From UBA2982 sp040081395 (lineage in GTDB: Bacteria > Gemmatimonadota > Gemmatimonadetes > Longimicrobiales > Gaopeijiaceae): a stretch of 5,925 bases of DNA. The translations under genes were made by a program, and so were the position numbers. The notes beneath the pieces were generated by a model. That model searched no databases. It worked only from the letters and a program-made list of their open reading frames with translations, and was not told the DNA's origin. The stretch covers positions 1 to 5,925 of the forward strand of contig JBEBGN010000185.1 of NCBI GenBank assembly GCA_040081395.1, written 5' to 3'. Below are positions 4,677 through 5,925 of this stretch, one piece after another (positions within the stretch are counted from its first letter, which is position 1; each line of letters starts with the position of its first letter).

Positions 4677-5925
4677 TGCGCCAATCCTTGTCCTCGTGGA
4701 ACTCGGGTTGCTCGGTCTTGTTCAGCAGGAACGGCCCTAGGACCAGGTGGTCCATGTCCGTTCGCATGAAGCACACATAAGCGTCACGGGGCGTGCACAC
4801 GATCGGCTCGCCGCGCACGTTGAACGACGTGTTCACCACCAATGGGCACCCGGTGTACTCTTCGAACTTCGAGATGAGGTCGAAGTAGTCCGGGCTCCGG
4901 TCCTTGCTGACCGTCTGCACGCGTGCCGAGTAGTCCACGTGTGTGATCGCCGGCACGTCCGAGCGCGGCACGTTCAGCTTGTCGATGCCGAAGAGCGCAT
5001 CCTGCTCCTTCGACATCGGAATGCGCCGCGCCTCGCTCACGGGAGCGACGAGCAACATGTAGGGCGACTCGGCGTGCAGGTCGAAGTAGTCGGCGCAGCG
5101 GTGCTCGAGGATGCTCGGCGCGAAGGGGCGGAAGCTCTCCCGGAACTTGATCTTGATGTTCATCTTCGCCTGCATCTCCGGGCTGCGTGGGTCGCCGATG
5201 ATGCTGCGGCTGCCCAGCGCGCGCGGGCCGAACTCCATGCGGCCGTTGAACCACCCCACGACGCCGCCGTCAGCGAGGCACTTGGCCGAGCGGTCGATCA
5301 ACTCGGAGCGCTCGAGTCGGTGGTACTTCGCGCCCGCCTTTTTCAGGTACGCCTCGGTCTCCTCCGGTGTGTAGTCGGGGCCGAGGTAGGAGCCCTTCAT
5401 GGAGTCACGCGGCGACGGCGTCCGGGGCTTGCTCAGGTGGCGATGCCAGATGAGCTGAGCGCAACCCAGGGCGCCGCCGGCGTCGCCCGACGCCGGCTGG
5501 ATCCACAGGTTCTCGAAGGGGCCGTCGCGGAGGATCTTCCCATTGCCCACGCAGTTGAGCGCGACACCCCCCGCGAGACACAGGTTCTTCGACCCTGTCT
5601 CCCGGTGCGCGGTGCGCGCCATGCGCATCATGATCTCCTCGCACGCGTCCTGCACCGAACGCGCCAGGTCCATCTCGCGTTGCGTGAGCAAGCTCTCCGA
5701 CTTGCGGGGCGGACCGCCGAAGAGTTGGTCGAAGGCCTCGTTGGTCATGGTGAGGCCACCGAGGTAGTCGAAGTACTTCTGGTGGAGCGTGAAGGACCCG
5801 TCTTCTTGGAGGTCCATCAGCTCGTCGAGGATCAGCGAGACGTACTTGGGCTCACCGTAAGGAGCGAGCCCCATGACCTTGTACTCGCCCGAGTTGACCT
5901 TGAAGCCCGTGTAGTACGTGAATGC
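4657..5925 (-). CDS. NodU/CmcH-family O-carbamoyltransferase, N-terminus outside window
   Basis: The frame is open to the right edge and gives 422 residues; full family members are roughly 550-620, so about the first third is missing. These enzymes (NodU, CmcH, TobZ, SxtI) transfer a carbamoyl group from carbamoyl phosphate to a hydroxyl, in TobZ through a carbamoyl-adenylate made with ATP. Counting from the first visible codon, the Kae1-like domain shows FKVNSGEYKVMGLAPYG (8-24), LAGGVALNCVGNGKIL (117-132) and QPASGDAGGALG (143-154). In this ASKHA-type fold the GDxGGALG Asp is expected to act in metal/nucleotide binding. The YrdC-like C-terminal domain shows GWFNGRMEFGPRALGSRSI (224-242), KFRESFRPFAPSIL (260-273) and VNTSFNVRGEPIV (364-376). 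These are the most diagnostic blocks and all look intact. It has no membrane segment in the visible part and should be cytoplasmic. It is the first visible gene of a four-gene unit with SxtJ, DUF5989 and SGNH hydrolase genes. The acceptor is unknown; the neighbouring glycosyltransferases suggest a sugar hydroxyl. A nodulation factor or a toxin is possible but has no support here. Confidence 0.95.
   Translation of the reverse strand, partial: AFTYYTGFKVNSGEYKVMGLAPYGEPKYVSLILDELMDLQEDGSFTLHQKYFDYLGGLTMTNEAFDQLFGGPPRKSESLLTQREMDLARSVQDACEEIMMRMARTAHRETGSKNLCLAGGVALNCVGNGKILRDGPFENLWIQPASGDAGGALGCAQLIWHRHLSKPRTPSPRDSMKGSYLGPDYTPEETEAYLKKAGAKYHRLERSELIDRSAKCLADGGVVGWFNGRMEFGPRALGSRSIIGDPRSPEMQAKMNIKIKFRESFRPFAPSILEHRCADYFDLHAESPYMLLVAPVSEARRIPMSKEQDALFGIDKLNVPRSDVPAITHVDYSARVQTVSKDRSPDYFDLISKFEEYTGCPLVVNTSFNVRGEPIVCTPRDAYVCFMRTDMDHLVLGPFLLNKTEQPEFHEDKDWRNEFELD
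4685..4689 (-). promoter_or_regulatory. Ribosome binding site of the SxtJ-family gene
   Basis: AAGGA on the minus strand is placed eight bases before ATG 4676, inside the 3' end of the carbamoyltransferase gene. It supports the overlapping start of the SxtJ-family gene. Confidence 0.55.

Noticed and set aside
2744..5925. A saxitoxin biosynthesis cluster
   Set aside because: Only the carbamoylation-associated genes are similar. No polyketide-like starter, amidinotransferase or other saxitoxin-specific gene is visible, and the neighbours are glycan genes.

Overview
This window is about 70% or more G+C and is almost entirely protein-coding. It looks like part of a surface-polysaccharide (exopolysaccharide, capsule or O-antigen type) locus from a high-GC Gram-negative bacterium. 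The strong GC bias, GTG starts and gene families fit groups such as Gemmatimonadota or Myxococcota. That assignment is a guess from style, because no taxonomic marker gene is present.

Layout, left to right. On the minus strand are the N-terminal part of a polysaccharide deacetylase (1-429, running off the left edge) and, upstream of it, a GT4-type glycosyltransferase (429-1598). They share one base at the stop/start junction (TAGTG). Back to back with them, a second GT4-type glycosyltransferase lies on the plus strand (1621-2757), with only 22 bases between the two divergent starts. It runs tail-to-tail, with a 14-base overlap, into a minus-strand block that reads from the right edge leftwards: an N-terminally incomplete NodU/CmcH-type O-carbamoyltransferase (5925-4657), an SxtJ-family membrane protein (4676-4266), a 49-residue DUF5989 (SxtK-like) single-pass peptide (4252-4103) and a membrane-anchored SGNH/GDSL hydrolase (4102-2744). 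These four are packed as one transcription unit, with a 20-base overlap, a 13-base gap carrying a good ribosome binding site, and a directly abutting TAGATG junction.

The right-hand block is the main item of interest. The order carbamoyltransferase, SxtJ, DUF5989/SxtK, GDSL hydrolase is the order I recall for sxtI-sxtJ-sxtK-sxtL in cyanobacterial saxitoxin clusters. Here it sits among polysaccharide genes with no visible saxitoxin-specific biosynthesis gene. This suggests a general, portable carbamoyl-transfer module in which two small membrane proteins and an extracytoplasmic hydrolase work with a cytoplasmic carbamoyltransferase. In this locus the likely target is a sugar or lipid-linked glycan built by the two glycosyltransferases and trimmed by the deacetylase. 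The target is inference, not something the sequence shows.

No stretch over 300 bases lacks a gene; the only true intergenic gaps are 22 bases (1599-1620) and 13 bases (4253-4265). I saw no RNA genes, insertion sequences, CRISPR arrays or convincing intrinsic terminators.
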